A stretch of 64,000 nt of DNA. Source: Verrucomicrobiota bacterium (GTDB taxonomy: Bacteria; Verrucomicrobiota; Verrucomicrobiia; CAIQCK01). The stretch is from positions 105,746 through 169,745 of the forward strand of contig JACRQF010000006.1 in the NCBI GenBank assembly GCA_016222825.1, in the 5' to 3' direction. The translations under genes and the position numbers were made by a program. Of this stretch, positions 51,899 through 60,579 are shown piece after piece (position 1 is the first letter of the stretch; each line of letters begins with the position of its first letter). The notes beneath the pieces are model-generated. The model did not search any database. It was not told the origin of the DNA and saw only the letters and a list, made by a program, of their open reading frames with translations.

Positions 51899-52768
51899 TC
51901 AAGCGTAAAGGACGCGGTCCATCTCGGCGGAGATTTCCGCGATCCGTTTCCGATCGCCGCCGCGCACCTCGGCAGTGGCCCAACTCTGGAATCCGATCTT
52001 CTTCAACTCCTCGCGGACCCGTTTCCAGTTGATGTCGCCCTGCCCGATCGGGAGGTCGAACCCCTTGCCCATCCCTTCCTTCATCGCGACTTTCAGGCTG
52101 TATTCCTTGATGTGGATCTTCTCGATCCGTTTGCCGAGCACCTCGATCCAATGTTGCGGCCAACCCCATCGCATCACATTGCCCACATCGAAATAGGCCT
52201 TCACCCACGGGCTGCCAAGCTCGTCAATGTATCGCGCCATCGTCAGCGGCTCGATGAGGAAGGTTGCCCAGACGTTCTCGACGCAAATCTTCACGCGCTT
52301 CTTCTCGGCATGCGGAATCGCCGACCGGATCAACTCCTGCGTGCGCTTGTAGTTTTCCATGAACGACGTCTCGGGGTCGGTGCGCACGACGTGCAGGACC
52401 GTGTCGGCACCATAGATCGCCGCATCATCAATCGCCTCCTTCAAATCCGGGTTGCTGCCGTTCGAAACGCCGTGGATGGGCAGACCAACCTTCTCGCTGG
52501 CCCGCGCAAGCTCCTTCGGCTCTGTCGCGCCCTTCTTCGATGCGTAGCGCGACACCTCCACACCCTCGTAGCCGGCGTCCTTCGCAACCTTGAACTTGTC
52601 CTCCACCGACAACTTCGGCTCGACGATCATACCCCACCCGACCGCCTTCTTCATACGTCCGCCCGATTCCGCCGCCGACGTGCGTCCTGACGGCAACGCT
52701 GCTGCCACGCCCCCGAGAAAAAGTCCGCTTGTCTGGATGAACTGCCGGCGATCAATAGATGCATTCAT
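51899..52768 (-). CDS. Tat-exported sugar-phosphate isomerase/epimerase-like TIM barrel
   Basis: 289 residues: DRRQFIQTSGLFLGG Tat leader, then an AP-endonuclease-2-type barrel (AGYEGVEVSRYA, VKICVENVWATF, WVKAYFDVGNVMRWG with Asp/Asn metal ligands, KIHIKEYSL). The family isomerises or epimerises sugars using a divalent metal. ATG 52768 follows AAGGACTCGCTC. It lies 10 bp upstream of the exported Gfo/Idh gene, and the pair probably works on one sugar in the periplasm. Confidence 0.85.
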   Translation of the reverse strand: MNASIDRRQFIQTSGLFLGGVAAALPSGRTSAAESGGRMKKAVGWGMIVEPKLSVEDKFKVAKDAGYEGVEVSRYASKKGATEPKELARASEKVGLPIHGVSNGSNPDLKEAIDDAAIYGADTVLHVVRTDPETSFMENYKRTQELIRSAIPHAEKKRVKICVENVWATFLIEPLTMARYIDELGSPWVKAYFDVGNVMRWGWPQHWIEVLGKRIEKIHIKEYSLKVAMKEGMGKGFDLPIGQGDINWKRVREELKKIGFQSWATAEVRGGDRKRIAEISAEMDRVLYA

Positions 52769-52814
52769 GAGCGAGTCCTTGAGTTGAATAAACGGCTTTA
52801 ATTTCGATTTCAAA

Positions 52815-52844
52815 ATAATACTTAAACAGCAAACCAAGAGTAAA
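52815..52844 (-). promoter_or_regulatory. Possible sigma70-type promoter for the 52.8 kb isomerase operon
   Basis: On the (-) strand TTTACT (complement of 52839-52844) and TATTAT (complement of 52815-52820) are 18 bp apart in an AT-rich island that stands out from the GC-rich surroundings. The spacing to ATG 52768 is about 47 bp. The -35 is weak. Confidence 0.4.
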
Positions 52845-52856
52845 GCAGAAATCCAC

Positions 52857-52883
52857 CATCGGCGGATTGTCAATCCGCCGATG
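52857..52883. terminator. Strong 13-bp-stem hairpin, possible terminator or REP
   Basis: CATCGGCGGATTG and its perfect reverse complement are separated by one T. It lies 17 bp beyond the stop of the gene ending at 52901 and upstream of the candidate promoter. There is no T-run after it on the (-) strand, so it may be a repeat element rather than an intrinsic terminator. Confidence 0.5.
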
Positions 52884-52900
52884 ACATCCCTCTCCCCAAT

Positions 52901-53863
52901 TCACCTGCCTGCCTTCCACTTCTGATACTCAGCGAGCATTTGCTCACGCGAGCAGCGCGGACGCAGGACGGTGCGGACGCGGAAGCTGTATTCCTTCATC
53001 ACCTCCGGCTTCGGCACGAGGAATTGGAAGTCCCATGCGGGATTCGTCGTTTGCAGCGCCGCGTTAACGCCGCCGCCGCTCGGCGAGTGGGTGAAGCGGA
53101 TCCCCGCCGCGCGGTCGAACATCACCAGCCACACGAGGTCATCGAAATTGCCGTAGAAAAACGGCTCGTCGAAGCGGAAGCGCGAGAGACTCTTGAAGAG
53201 CGTGTCGCGGCTGTCCGGCGCGAACGTCATCTCGAACGCGTCGTCGCGGTGGCGCACGGTGCTCTGGTCGTTGTGCCATTGCGTGCAGAATTGGGTCCAG
53301 AGGCTCTTCTGCTTGTCGAGGCCGCCCAGGAAATACATGCTCTTGTCCGCAGGGGCGTTGATATAGCTGGCCCAGAACAACGCGAGGTAGCCGCGCGAGA
53401 ACACCGGCCGGTGGGCCACGCAGCGGAAGCTCATGTCCAGATAATGCGGCGCGACCAACCGGAAGCGGGTCCAGCTTTCCACGTGAAACGTCGGCGTCGG
53501 CGGCTGATGCAACTCCGCTTCGCTGTCGCTGAGTTGCTTGAAGTTCATCGGCGCGTTGCGCGGCTCGAAGAACAGCTTGCTGTCGCCGTCGAGGTGCTCG
53601 CCGGTGACGATGTGCTCCAGGTTCAGGCCCGCCACGGCCGGCACGAAGACGCTGCGCGTCCCCGCCGCGTGGCGCAGGCTCCACACTCCGTTGTAGCCGG
53701 CGCGATGCTCGCCTTCGGCCGAGTTGTCGCCGACGACGGCGGTGAGGTCACCCGCTTGGAGTGTCGCGTGGCTCAGCGCGCCAACCTGCGACGCGGCCCG
53801 CAGGCGGGTGGACAACACGCCAGCCATCGCCACTGAGCTTCTCAAAAACGATCTTCGGTTCAT
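52901..53863 (-). CDS. Tat-exported protein of unknown function (320 aa)
   Basis: A twin-arginine leader (MNRRSFLRSSVAMAGVLSTR) is followed by a mostly beta-strand protein (TRSVFVPAVAGLNLEHIVTG, PHYLDMSFRCVAHRPVFS, WDFQFLVPKPEVMKEYSFR). It could be a galactose-mutarotase-like sandwich, but I do not recognise a diagnostic motif. ATG 53863 gives the leader; the open frame upstream only shadows the next gene. It lies 44 bp downstream of an exported Gfo/Idh gene. Confidence 0.7.
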   Translation of the reverse strand: MNRRSFLRSSVAMAGVLSTRLRAASQVGALSHATLQAGDLTAVVGDNSAEGEHRAGYNGVWSLRHAAGTRSVFVPAVAGLNLEHIVTGEHLDGDSKLFFEPRNAPMNFKQLSDSEAELHQPPTPTFHVESWTRFRLVAPHYLDMSFRCVAHRPVFSRGYLALFWASYINAPADKSMYFLGGLDKQKSLWTQFCTQWHNDQSTVRHRDDAFEMTFAPDSRDTLFKSLSRFRFDEPFFYGNFDDLVWLVMFDRAAGIRFTHSPSGGGVNAALQTTNPAWDFQFLVPKPEVMKEYSFRVRTVLRPRCSREQMLAEYQKWKAGR

Positions 53864-53907
53864 GGCGGTTCTCTTATCGTAGTCGTCTCGATTCGCGAGA
53901 CGGTCAT

Positions 53908-55221
53908 TCACATGATCCACGGCGCGCGCATCGCGCGTGAGCGGAGACGATTGGCTTCGGGGTCGTTGATGAACTCGGCTTTGATGGGATCGAACTTCAG
54001 GTTGCGCTTGAGCCACATGCAGATGTTGGCGGCGTGCACCGTGGTCATCGCGCGATACATGACCTCCGGGTTGGCGACCGTGGGCCGGCGCGATTTGATG
54101 CAGTCGAAGAAATTCCGCGCGTGGTTCATCGGACACTGCGTGCGAGTCACGTAGTCGTTGATCACCTGCTTGAACTCGGCCAGAAGGATTGGCTTGGAAG
54201 CGCGCGAAGCGTCGTGCGCGTCGCTGGAGTTGGCAACCCAGCCTTCGCTGCCGTCGAACCGCTGACCGGAGTAGCCCGGCCAACACTCGTTGTTGCGCGT
54301 TAGGATCATCTTCACGCCGTTGGCGAAGTGCGCGACCAGGCCGTCGCCAAACGCGTTGTCCACATACTCGTATTCGATTGCGGAGGTGTGCTGCGCGCCG
54401 ATGCCTGCCTGGACTTGGACGATCGTGTGCGCGCCCCATTCGCCAATGCAACTGGCGTGGAAATCGTAGTGACCTCGCCATCCGCCGCGGACGTAGGCGG
54501 AGTTGTAAGGCCGCCACGGACACGGGCCGAGCCATGCGTCCCAGTCCACCTCGTCCTTCGGCGGTTCCGGTTCGGCCGGCAGCCAGTCGTGGCGCATCAA
54601 CGCATCGTCCCAAGGCGCGATTTGCGCGTAGGCCGTGTGCAGTTTGCCGAGCCGGCCGGAGCGGGCCATCTCGATGCCGAACACGCGGTTGGCCATGCTC
54701 AGGCCTTGGGTGCCGCTCTGATACACGCGCCCGTATCGCCGCGCCGTTTCCACCACCATCTGGCCCTCGGCGATGGTCATGCACGAGGGTTTCTCGCAGT
54801 AAACGTCCTTCCTTGCCCGCATCGCCATCACCGACGCGAGCGCGTGCCAGCGATCGCCGGTGGCGATCAACACCGCGTCAATGTCAGTGCGCGTGGCGAG
54901 GAACTCGCGGATGTCGGGATACATGGCGCAGTCCTTGTTGCCATACTTGTCGTCCACCAGCTTCTTGATCGCCTCGCGCCGGAGTTTTCGCGCATCACAG
55001 ATGGCGACGAACTGCACATCCGTCTCGGCGAGCATCCAGTTCAGAACGGCTGTGCCCCGCCCGCCCAGCCCGATGCCGCCGAGCAGAATGCGCTCGCTTG
55101 GCGCGACGAACCCATCTTTCCCAAGCGCACGCGCCGGAATGAGAAACGGCATGGCCAGCGCGCCGGCTCCGACAGTCTTGAACACCTGCCGACGCGTCAG
55201 ATTGGTTGGTTTGGGCTTCAT
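53908..55221 (-). CDS. Tat-exported Gfo/Idh/MocA oxidoreductase
   Basis: 437 residues: Tat leader (LTRRQVFKTVGAGALAMPFL), ERILLGGIGLGGRGTAVLNW, FVAICDARKLRREA, DVYCEKPSCMTIAEG and a C-terminal domain with YDFHASCIGEWGAHTIVQ. It is an NAD(P)-dependent sugar oxidoreductase active in the periplasm, substrate unknown. It is a distant paralogue of the 50.5 kb protein. Its ATG overlaps the ThuA-like stop as ATGA (55218-55221). Confidence 0.87.
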   Translation of the reverse strand: MKPKPTNLTRRQVFKTVGAGALAMPFLIPARALGKDGFVAPSERILLGGIGLGGRGTAVLNWMLAETDVQFVAICDARKLRREAIKKLVDDKYGNKDCAMYPDIREFLATRTDIDAVLIATGDRWHALASVMAMRARKDVYCEKPSCMTIAEGQMVVETARRYGRVYQSGTQGLSMANRVFGIEMARSGRLGKLHTAYAQIAPWDDALMRHDWLPAEPEPPKDEVDWDAWLGPCPWRPYNSAYVRGGWRGHYDFHASCIGEWGAHTIVQVQAGIGAQHTSAIEYEYVDNAFGDGLVAHFANGVKMILTRNNECWPGYSGQRFDGSEGWVANSSDAHDASRASKPILLAEFKQVINDYVTRTQCPMNHARNFFDCIKSRRPTVANPEVMYRAMTTVHAANICMWLKRNLKFDPIKAEFINDPEANRLRSRAMRAPWIM

Positions 55222-56078
55222 TGCTTCATGAACTCGTTGGCCTGTGGCGCGGCCTGCTCGAGGTTCGGCGTGATGTCGGCCTCGCGCCGCCCCAACGCCC
55301 ACGACAGTCCGCCCAACAGAACCTCCGCGAAAATCTTGTTCGCCCACACGTCTTCGCGATGGCCCATCGAGGTGTAGAACACGCGCCCCTTGCCGTGCAT
55401 CCGCGCCCATGTGGCCGGGAACGGCGGCCGGTCGTAGCACCGCTTGTCGGTCGGCTTGTCCTTGTTCATCCCCGCGCAGTCCTGGACGAGGATGACGTGG
55501 AGATCCTTGGCGAACCGAATCAGCGAGAACCATTCCTCCATCAGCGAGAACGAGTCACCCAAGCCTTCCGTGCCGGGAAACTTCGGCGACGCCACTTTGA
55601 TCTGCGCCACCTGCTGGCCTCCGTGTCCGAGGCAATCAGCCCCGAAGGCTTCAGGCAACAGCCAGAGGCCGGGATGAATCGCGACGAGCGGTTTGCCAGC
55701 GCGCACCGCCGCGTCGAGCCGCTTCCAGCCGCGCTCCGTCAGTGGCGCGCTGCCGTCTTTGCTCTCCGGTTTCATCAGGTCGGCCGGTCGGCCGCACGAA
55801 TACGAAACGACTGCTGCGTATTGATCCAAGTCGCCGTCGAAAACCGAGCCGTCTTTGGTGCACTCAACGTCGCAATCAAGTTGCCGAACCATGTCGTTGA
55901 AAGTTCGTTCGGCCAACGATAGCGCCTTGCCCTCGCGATGAACGACGGGATGTTCGAAGAGCACGCTGCGACTGAAGAAGAGAAGCCGGCGGCGGCGGTC
56001 GGTTGGCTGGTCGGCCAAGGCGGCGGTCCCGCCGAGCACCAGTGCGGCCAGGGATTGCAGAGCTTGTCGTCGTTTCAT
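55218..56078 (-). CDS. ThuA-like protein (glutamine-amidotransferase fold), exported
   Basis: 286 residues with a KRRQALQSLAALVLGG leader (twin-arginine-like, weak). The ThuA domain follows: RRLLFFSRSVLFEHPVVHREG, YAAVVSYSCGR, GKPLVAIHPGLWLLPE, FPATWARMHGKGRVFYTSMGHRED. ThuA proteins are linked to trehalose/disaccharide 3-keto metabolism and often sit with Gfo/Idh and DUF1080 genes, as here. ATG 56078 is chosen at the leader; an in-frame ATG at 56135 would lengthen it by 19 residues. Confidence 0.8.
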   Translation of the reverse strand: MKRRQALQSLAALVLGGTAALADQPTDRRRRLLFFSRSVLFEHPVVHREGKALSLAERTFNDMVRQLDCDVECTKDGSVFDGDLDQYAAVVSYSCGRPADLMKPESKDGSAPLTERGWKRLDAAVRAGKPLVAIHPGLWLLPEAFGADCLGHGGQQVAQIKVASPKFPGTEGLGDSFSLMEEWFSLIRFAKDLHVILVQDCAGMNKDKPTDKRCYDRPPFPATWARMHGKGRVFYTSMGHREDVWANKIFAEVLLGGLSWALGRREADITPNLEQAAPQANEFMKQ

Positions 56079-56136
56079 TGCTCTCAGTGCTGCCAGTGTA
56101 TTGGCTTGCATGACCTGATCGAACTCCGTCCGCATC

Positions 56137-56185
56137 GTAGCTGCGGCTTCTTCGAACACAAGCGCGGAATCCCGCGCTTTGCTAC
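56137..56185. repeat. REP-like hairpin bounded by GTAG/CTAC
   Basis: GTAG at 56137-56140 and CTAC at 56182-56185 bound a 49-bp element with a perfect 8-bp stem, 4-nt loop hairpin at 56160-56179 (AAGCGCGG / CCGCGCTT). The (-) strand TAG inside the CTAC end is the stop codon of the isomerase gene ending at 56182. Confidence 0.6.
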
Positions 56186-57072
56186 ACCGCCGGCATCCGC
56201 GCGTGCTGGCGCAGGAATGCGTTGTTCTTCTTCGTGTCCTCAATGCAGTCCTCGATGTTCGCGTGGCTGGTCTCATAGACATACCAGCCTTCGTAACCGA
56301 TGTCGTTGAACGCGCGGAACGCCGCCGCCCAGTCTATCGGGCCGGGTTCCTCGATGAGCTTGTCGTCGTTCTTGACATGCACCGCGCAGATGCGCTCCTT
56401 GCCGAGAAGTTTGACGCCGGGAATCGCCTGCTCGCCGTGGCCGTAGAAGGCCATGTTGTGGAGGTCGTAATAGACACCGACCGCCGGATGACCGACAAGG
56501 TCCACGAGCTTGGCGTTGTCGGCCGGGCTGAGGGAATTTTCGAGGCCGAGCACGACGCCCGAGTCGGCGGCGCGCGGTGCCGCTTCTTTCAACATGGCGA
56601 CAATCGGGCGATACGAATCTTCGCGCGTCATGTCGGGAGCGTCTTTCTTGAAGAACGCCAGCAAGAGCGCGCCGCTGCCGAGCAGTTCCGCTGCGCGGAT
56701 CGAGAGGCGCAAGCTCTCGGCGGCGCCCGGACTGCCAATGTTGACGCCACGGTCCCACACACCCGACAGCGTGGGGAGGCGCATCCCCCAACGATCCGCC
56801 TCGCGCTTGTAGCGCCGCACAGCGTCCCAGTCGCGCAGGTTCGGGTTGCCACCCGTGACCTGCAACTCGACGCCCATGAGACCCGGAATGCTCGCGGCGG
56901 TCCTGATGACATCGAAGTTGCCAACCATCTTCATGGTGGCAGCACGGATACCGATCTTCAGCGGCAGGGTTTGTTTCGCGGCGGTCGGAGCCTGCGCGCC
57001 GCTGCCGCACGGAATCCCGCACGCCGCAGCGGCCATCGTCACTGAGTTCTTGAGGAATGTTCGTCGGTTCAT
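56182..57072 (-). CDS. Tat-exported sugar-phosphate isomerase/epimerase-like TIM barrel
   Basis: 296 residues: Tat leader (MNRRTFLKNSVTMAAAACG), then a xylose-isomerase-like barrel with GVELQVTGGNP, GVVLGLENSLSP, VGVYYDLHNMAFYG and CAVHVKNDDKLIEEPGPIDW, the metal-ligand series of the family. It probably epimerises or isomerises a keto-sugar in the periplasm, partnering the Gfo/Idh enzymes downstream. The stop codon lies within a REP-like element. Confidence 0.85.
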   Translation of the reverse strand: MNRRTFLKNSVTMAAAACGIPCGSGAQAPTAAKQTLPLKIGIRAATMKMVGNFDVIRTAASIPGLMGVELQVTGGNPNLRDWDAVRRYKREADRWGMRLPTLSGVWDRGVNIGSPGAAESLRLSIRAAELLGSGALLLAFFKKDAPDMTREDSYRPIVAMLKEAAPRAADSGVVLGLENSLSPADNAKLVDLVGHPAVGVYYDLHNMAFYGHGEQAIPGVKLLGKERICAVHVKNDDKLIEEPGPIDWAAAFRAFNDIGYEGWYVYETSHANIEDCIEDTKKNNAFLRQHARMPAV

Positions 57073-57118
57073 AGCAGTTGTCTCATAGTAGGCGTCTCAC
57101 TCAAGTGCGCCGCATGAT

Positions 57119-58294
57119 TCATCGGGCAACCCGTTCACCACCGATAAACACATCGGCGACGGTCCGATCCGGAGTCAGAACCAAGAGGTCGGCGTCTTTG
57201 CCCGCTGCAATCGAGCCTTTGCGGCGGTCCAGATGCACGATGCGAGCGGGTGTGAGCGAAGCCATCTGCCAGAGATCGCTCAACGGAATCCGCGTCTGGC
57301 CACCGAGGATCTGCAACGCATCGGAGAGAACAATCGCGCTCGAAGCCAGTTTGGTCGGATCATCCGGCACAATGCCGACCCGCGGCTGGTCAATCAGCCG
57401 GCAGAGCTTGCCGTTGCGCGGGCCGAACGCATAATCGCCCGGCGGACAACCCACGCCGCGCAGCGCGTCGGACACCAAGGCGGTTTGGCCGGGTCCCTTG
57501 AAGCGATGCACAAGCTCAACCAGCCGCGCTCCGACGTGAATGCCGTCCCCGATGATCTCCGTGCTCAGGCGGTCCATCAGGAGCACGGACTCCTGCACGC
57601 CGGGAAGCAAGACGCGGTTGACTCGATGCGCGTCCGGCATGGCGTTGAAAAAATGAGTCGAGTGCGTCAGGCCGGCATCCGCCGCGCGCTCGATTTCCTC
57701 GTAGGAGGCGTCGCTGTGGCCGATGGAAAACACCGTTCCCAAGCGGCTGAAATGGCGAATCAATTCCAATGCGCCGGGCAGTTCGGGCGCCAGAGTCATC
57801 AAACGGATGACGTCGGCGTCGGCTTCCAAGAGCGACCATTCGGCGCGGTCCGGATTGCGGATCATCTCGCGCAAGTGACAGCCGAACCACTGGAGACTGA
57901 AATAGGGTCCCTCCAAGTGAACGCCCTGCAGGTTCCGCAGGATCTTCATCAACGCGCGGGTGGTCGCGCACGCCTGCTTCATCTCCTGAAGAGTGCAGGA
58001 GCCGACTCCCGCCAGAAGGGTGGTCGTTCCCTGGCGCAAATGATGAGTGGCCGCCTTGGAAACGTCCTCAATCGTCCCGTCGGCAAAATCGCTCCCCATC
58101 GCGCCATGACAATGGATGTCCACCAGTCCCGGTCCGACCAACCGGCCTCCAAGATCAATCCGTTCCGCGTCCGGGATGCGATCCGCTTCTGCGGGGCTGA
58201 CCAAGTCCTTGATTCGTCCGCCTTCCACGACGATGCAAGTGCGCGTTAGTTCCGGAGCGGGTGTGAACAGGGTTGTGCATTGGAAGATTTTCAT
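57119..58294 (-). CDS. nagA: N-acetylglucosamine-6-phosphate deacetylase-like
   Basis: 391 residues of the amidohydrolase barrel: GLVDIHCHGAMGSDF, GVHLEGPYFS (Glu metal ligand), FSIGHSDASYEE, THSTHFFNAMPDA, IIGDGIHVGARL and LVSDALRGVG (catalytic Asp). This is the full NagA series, with His-Cys-His in the first motif as in common NagA proteins. It makes glucosamine-6-phosphate, the substrate of the NagB-like protein at 48.4 kb. It lies 46 bp upstream of the exported isomerase gene. Confidence 0.87.
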   Translation of the reverse strand: MKIFQCTTLFTPAPELTRTCIVVEGGRIKDLVSPAEADRIPDAERIDLGGRLVGPGLVDIHCHGAMGSDFADGTIEDVSKAATHHLRQGTTTLLAGVGSCTLQEMKQACATTRALMKILRNLQGVHLEGPYFSLQWFGCHLREMIRNPDRAEWSLLEADADVIRLMTLAPELPGALELIRHFSRLGTVFSIGHSDASYEEIERAADAGLTHSTHFFNAMPDAHRVNRVLLPGVQESVLLMDRLSTEIIGDGIHVGARLVELVHRFKGPGQTALVSDALRGVGCPPGDYAFGPRNGKLCRLIDQPRVGIVPDDPTKLASSAIVLSDALQILGGQTRIPLSDLWQMASLTPARIVHLDRRKGSIAAGKDADLLVLTPDRTVADVFIGGERVAR

Positions 58295-58300
58295 GGTCGG

Positions 58301-60244
58301 TCAATCTAGCTGCACCACGCGCAAACTCTTCGGCGGAACCGCCAGCGCTTCGCCGCCTGTGACCAGTTCCTTCATCTCGGCTTTCGCTGTCAACGCCAGC
58401 GCCCGGTGGTCCAGCGTCAGGCGCGCGTTAAGTGGTTCGTCGGTTGGGTTGTAGAGCGTGAAGTAAAGATCGGGCGGCTTCGTGCCGAATCGCTCCAGCC
58501 ACAGCGTGCGCGGCTCGACCATCGCGTGCGTTACAGGCTGCCAACTGGCGAGGTCCAGCCGACGGTAGATCGGCAGGAACTTCGCCAGCAGGTCCGCGTC
58601 GCGTTTCTTGTTGCGGCCCCACGGCTCGCCCTTGACCTCCGGCGACAACCCCATCGCGATGAACCGCTGCACATATTCCTCGGCGGTCGCGCGCGGGATG
58701 TCCTTCGGGGAATAGAACAGGAACAGGAACGGCTTTGCGCCGCCGACGGTGCGGTAGAAGTCGAGGTTGCGGCGATGACGCAGGTCGCCCACCGCGGTCT
58801 CCACGCCGAGGATGTCGCACTCGAAGGCGCAGAACGCGCGGCCGGGCCGGATGCCGTTGCCGAACACGAGCCGTCCGCCGATCCGCCGCCGCAGTTCGCG
58901 CAGGAAATCCACGTGGGGCATCCAGTTCGGGATGCAGACGCGACCGGCGTCGTCCTGGCTCAATGGCGCGCGCACCGCCGCGAAGTGCTCGCGGCGATGA
59001 TTGTAGAAGCTGCCCCACGAGGCGAGCGAGTCCACGTAGATGCCCGCAAGGCGCGGATAATCTTTCAGCGTCGCCTCAACTTCGCTGAGCACTGTGCTCG
59101 ACACCGTGCGCCCCGGCAGCAACGGGCTGGGATTCAGCGGGAACGTAATGCTGTTGCCGCCCCACTCGGTGCTGCGGAGTTGATGGACCCATCGGCCCTG
59201 CGCGTCGTGGAGGCCGCAACTTTCCACAAACGATTTCACATCGGCCCAATTCCCACCCCACTCTTTCGTCTGCCTCGGCGGCGTGTCCCGCGCCGGTTCC
59301 TGTTTCAACGCGGCGAGCACGTCGTCGTAGCCGGACAATTTGTTCTTGAGATGGGTGATCTCGCGCTGGCCGACGATGATGTAGGGATAGTTTTCGATCT
59401 TGTGCGCGAGTGCCTGGTCGAGTTCCTTCAGTCGGGGGCCTTCCCAGAACGCGTAGTTCTCCGGGTCGGGCACTTGCTTGAACGACGGCACGGCGAACAA
59501 CCACAGCCCACTCGACCGCGTCTTGCGCTCGAATGTTCTCGGAAACATCGCGTAGTAGCGACGCACTGCATCGCGCAACCCCCAGCGACCGTCCACAGGC
59601 ATGATGACGAAACGAAACGGCGCACGACTCTTCAACTCCGCCGGCGCAGCGGCGCTCAAGCCGAACAGGAGTGTGAGTTCCAAACAGCCCGCGTCCGCCA
59701 CGTAGGCGAACCGAAACCGGCACGGCGAATCCGGCGGAACCGCGATAGCGACGCCCGCGCGCTGCTTCGCATCGGTGACGCAACCGATGGGCAGCACGTC
59801 CTGCGTCAGCCCGCTCTCCTCTGTCGCTTCGAGCACGGCCGCTCCCGGCGGCAAATCGCTTTCAGCCGTGCGGGTCGTTGTGTTCGTCCCCGCGCCCGGT
59901 GCGGCCACCTCCGAGATTCGCGGCCACCACAACGCCGGCTTGAACGGCAGGCGAAAGACAACATCTACGGCCCGGTCGGCACCGCCACCCGCATCCTCGA
60001 CAACTCCGGTTACCAACAAATGGTCGGCTCGCTGGCTGAGCCGCGCGGTCACCGAAAGGTTGGCTTCAGCGAGCGGAGTCACAGCATCTCGTTCGGCACC
60101 CATCTCGACCGCAAGCAAACGACCCGCGGCCGCCTCGCGAACGAAAAGCTGCCCCTTCCGAAGATCGCCTGGCAGGTCATCGGCTATTGCAGCCGCGGCC
60201 AGCAGCACGGTTGCGAGGCACAACACAAAGCGGAAGAATCTCAT
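58301..60244 (-). CDS. Exported protein of unknown function, barrel-like (647 aa)
   Basis: A signal peptide (MRFFRFVLCLATVLLAAAAIA) is followed by an N-terminal beta-rich part and a central region that reads like a glycoside-hydrolase TIM barrel (RLAGIYVDSLASWGSFYNHR, LRELRRRIGGRLVFGNGI, FECDILGVETAVGDLRH). It ends in a small beta domain (LYFTLYNPTDEPLNARLTL). No catalogued family was recognised. It stops 6 bp before the NagA start, so the two are probably co-transcribed. ATG 60244 is used; the extension to 60289 reads through a different sequence style. Confidence 0.65.
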   Translation of the reverse strand: MRFFRFVLCLATVLLAAAAIADDLPGDLRKGQLFVREAAAGRLLAVEMGAERDAVTPLAEANLSVTARLSQRADHLLVTGVVEDAGGGADRAVDVVFRLPFKPALWWPRISEVAAPGAGTNTTTRTAESDLPPGAAVLEATEESGLTQDVLPIGCVTDAKQRAGVAIAVPPDSPCRFRFAYVADAGCLELTLLFGLSAAAPAELKSRAPFRFVIMPVDGRWGLRDAVRRYYAMFPRTFERKTRSSGLWLFAVPSFKQVPDPENYAFWEGPRLKELDQALAHKIENYPYIIVGQREITHLKNKLSGYDDVLAALKQEPARDTPPRQTKEWGGNWADVKSFVESCGLHDAQGRWVHQLRSTEWGGNSITFPLNPSPLLPGRTVSSTVLSEVEATLKDYPRLAGIYVDSLASWGSFYNHRREHFAAVRAPLSQDDAGRVCIPNWMPHVDFLRELRRRIGGRLVFGNGIRPGRAFCAFECDILGVETAVGDLRHRRNLDFYRTVGGAKPFLFLFYSPKDIPRATAEEYVQRFIAMGLSPEVKGEPWGRNKKRDADLLAKFLPIYRRLDLASWQPVTHAMVEPRTLWLERFGTKPPDLYFTLYNPTDEPLNARLTLDHRALALTAKAEMKELVTGGEALAVPPKSLRVVQLD

Positions 60245-60341
60245 GACAGGTCCGAACACAATGTCTCGCGACACTTGAGAAGCAGCCAACGGTGGCGCGA
60301 AGCACTTCCCTCTGAAACGCCCCGAAGGGGCCGTGGTAAAT

Positions 60342-60527
60342 CAGCCCAGGGCAAGCGAGTCTGCGAGCGCCGCCCTGAGTTTGTGAAAGCAGAATCCATG
60401 CGCCCTGAAGGGGCGCAGGTAAATCGGGCTGACGAGAGTGCGACCTCTACTCGCGCCCTTTCAGGGCGCGTTGTTTCTCTTGTTCCGAACCCAGGGCGGC
60501 GCTCGCAGACTCGCTTGCCCTGGGCTG
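60342..60527. repeat. 36-bp perfect inverted repeat enclosing triloop hairpins
   Basis: Arms at 60342-60377 and 60492-60527 are perfect reverse complements over 36 bp. Between them are 7-3-7 hairpins at 60400-60416 (GAA loop, one T-G pair) and 60453-60469 (TTC loop). Smaller relatives lie outside, at 60319-60331 and 60538-60550. All share a GAA/TTC triloop. The element fills the 335-bp gap 60245-60579; no gene is visible there. Confidence 0.85.
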
Positions 60528-60579
60528 GGTTACTTCTGCGCCTTCGGCGCGTTTGCGGAACAGCAAGAGACGTCACGCT

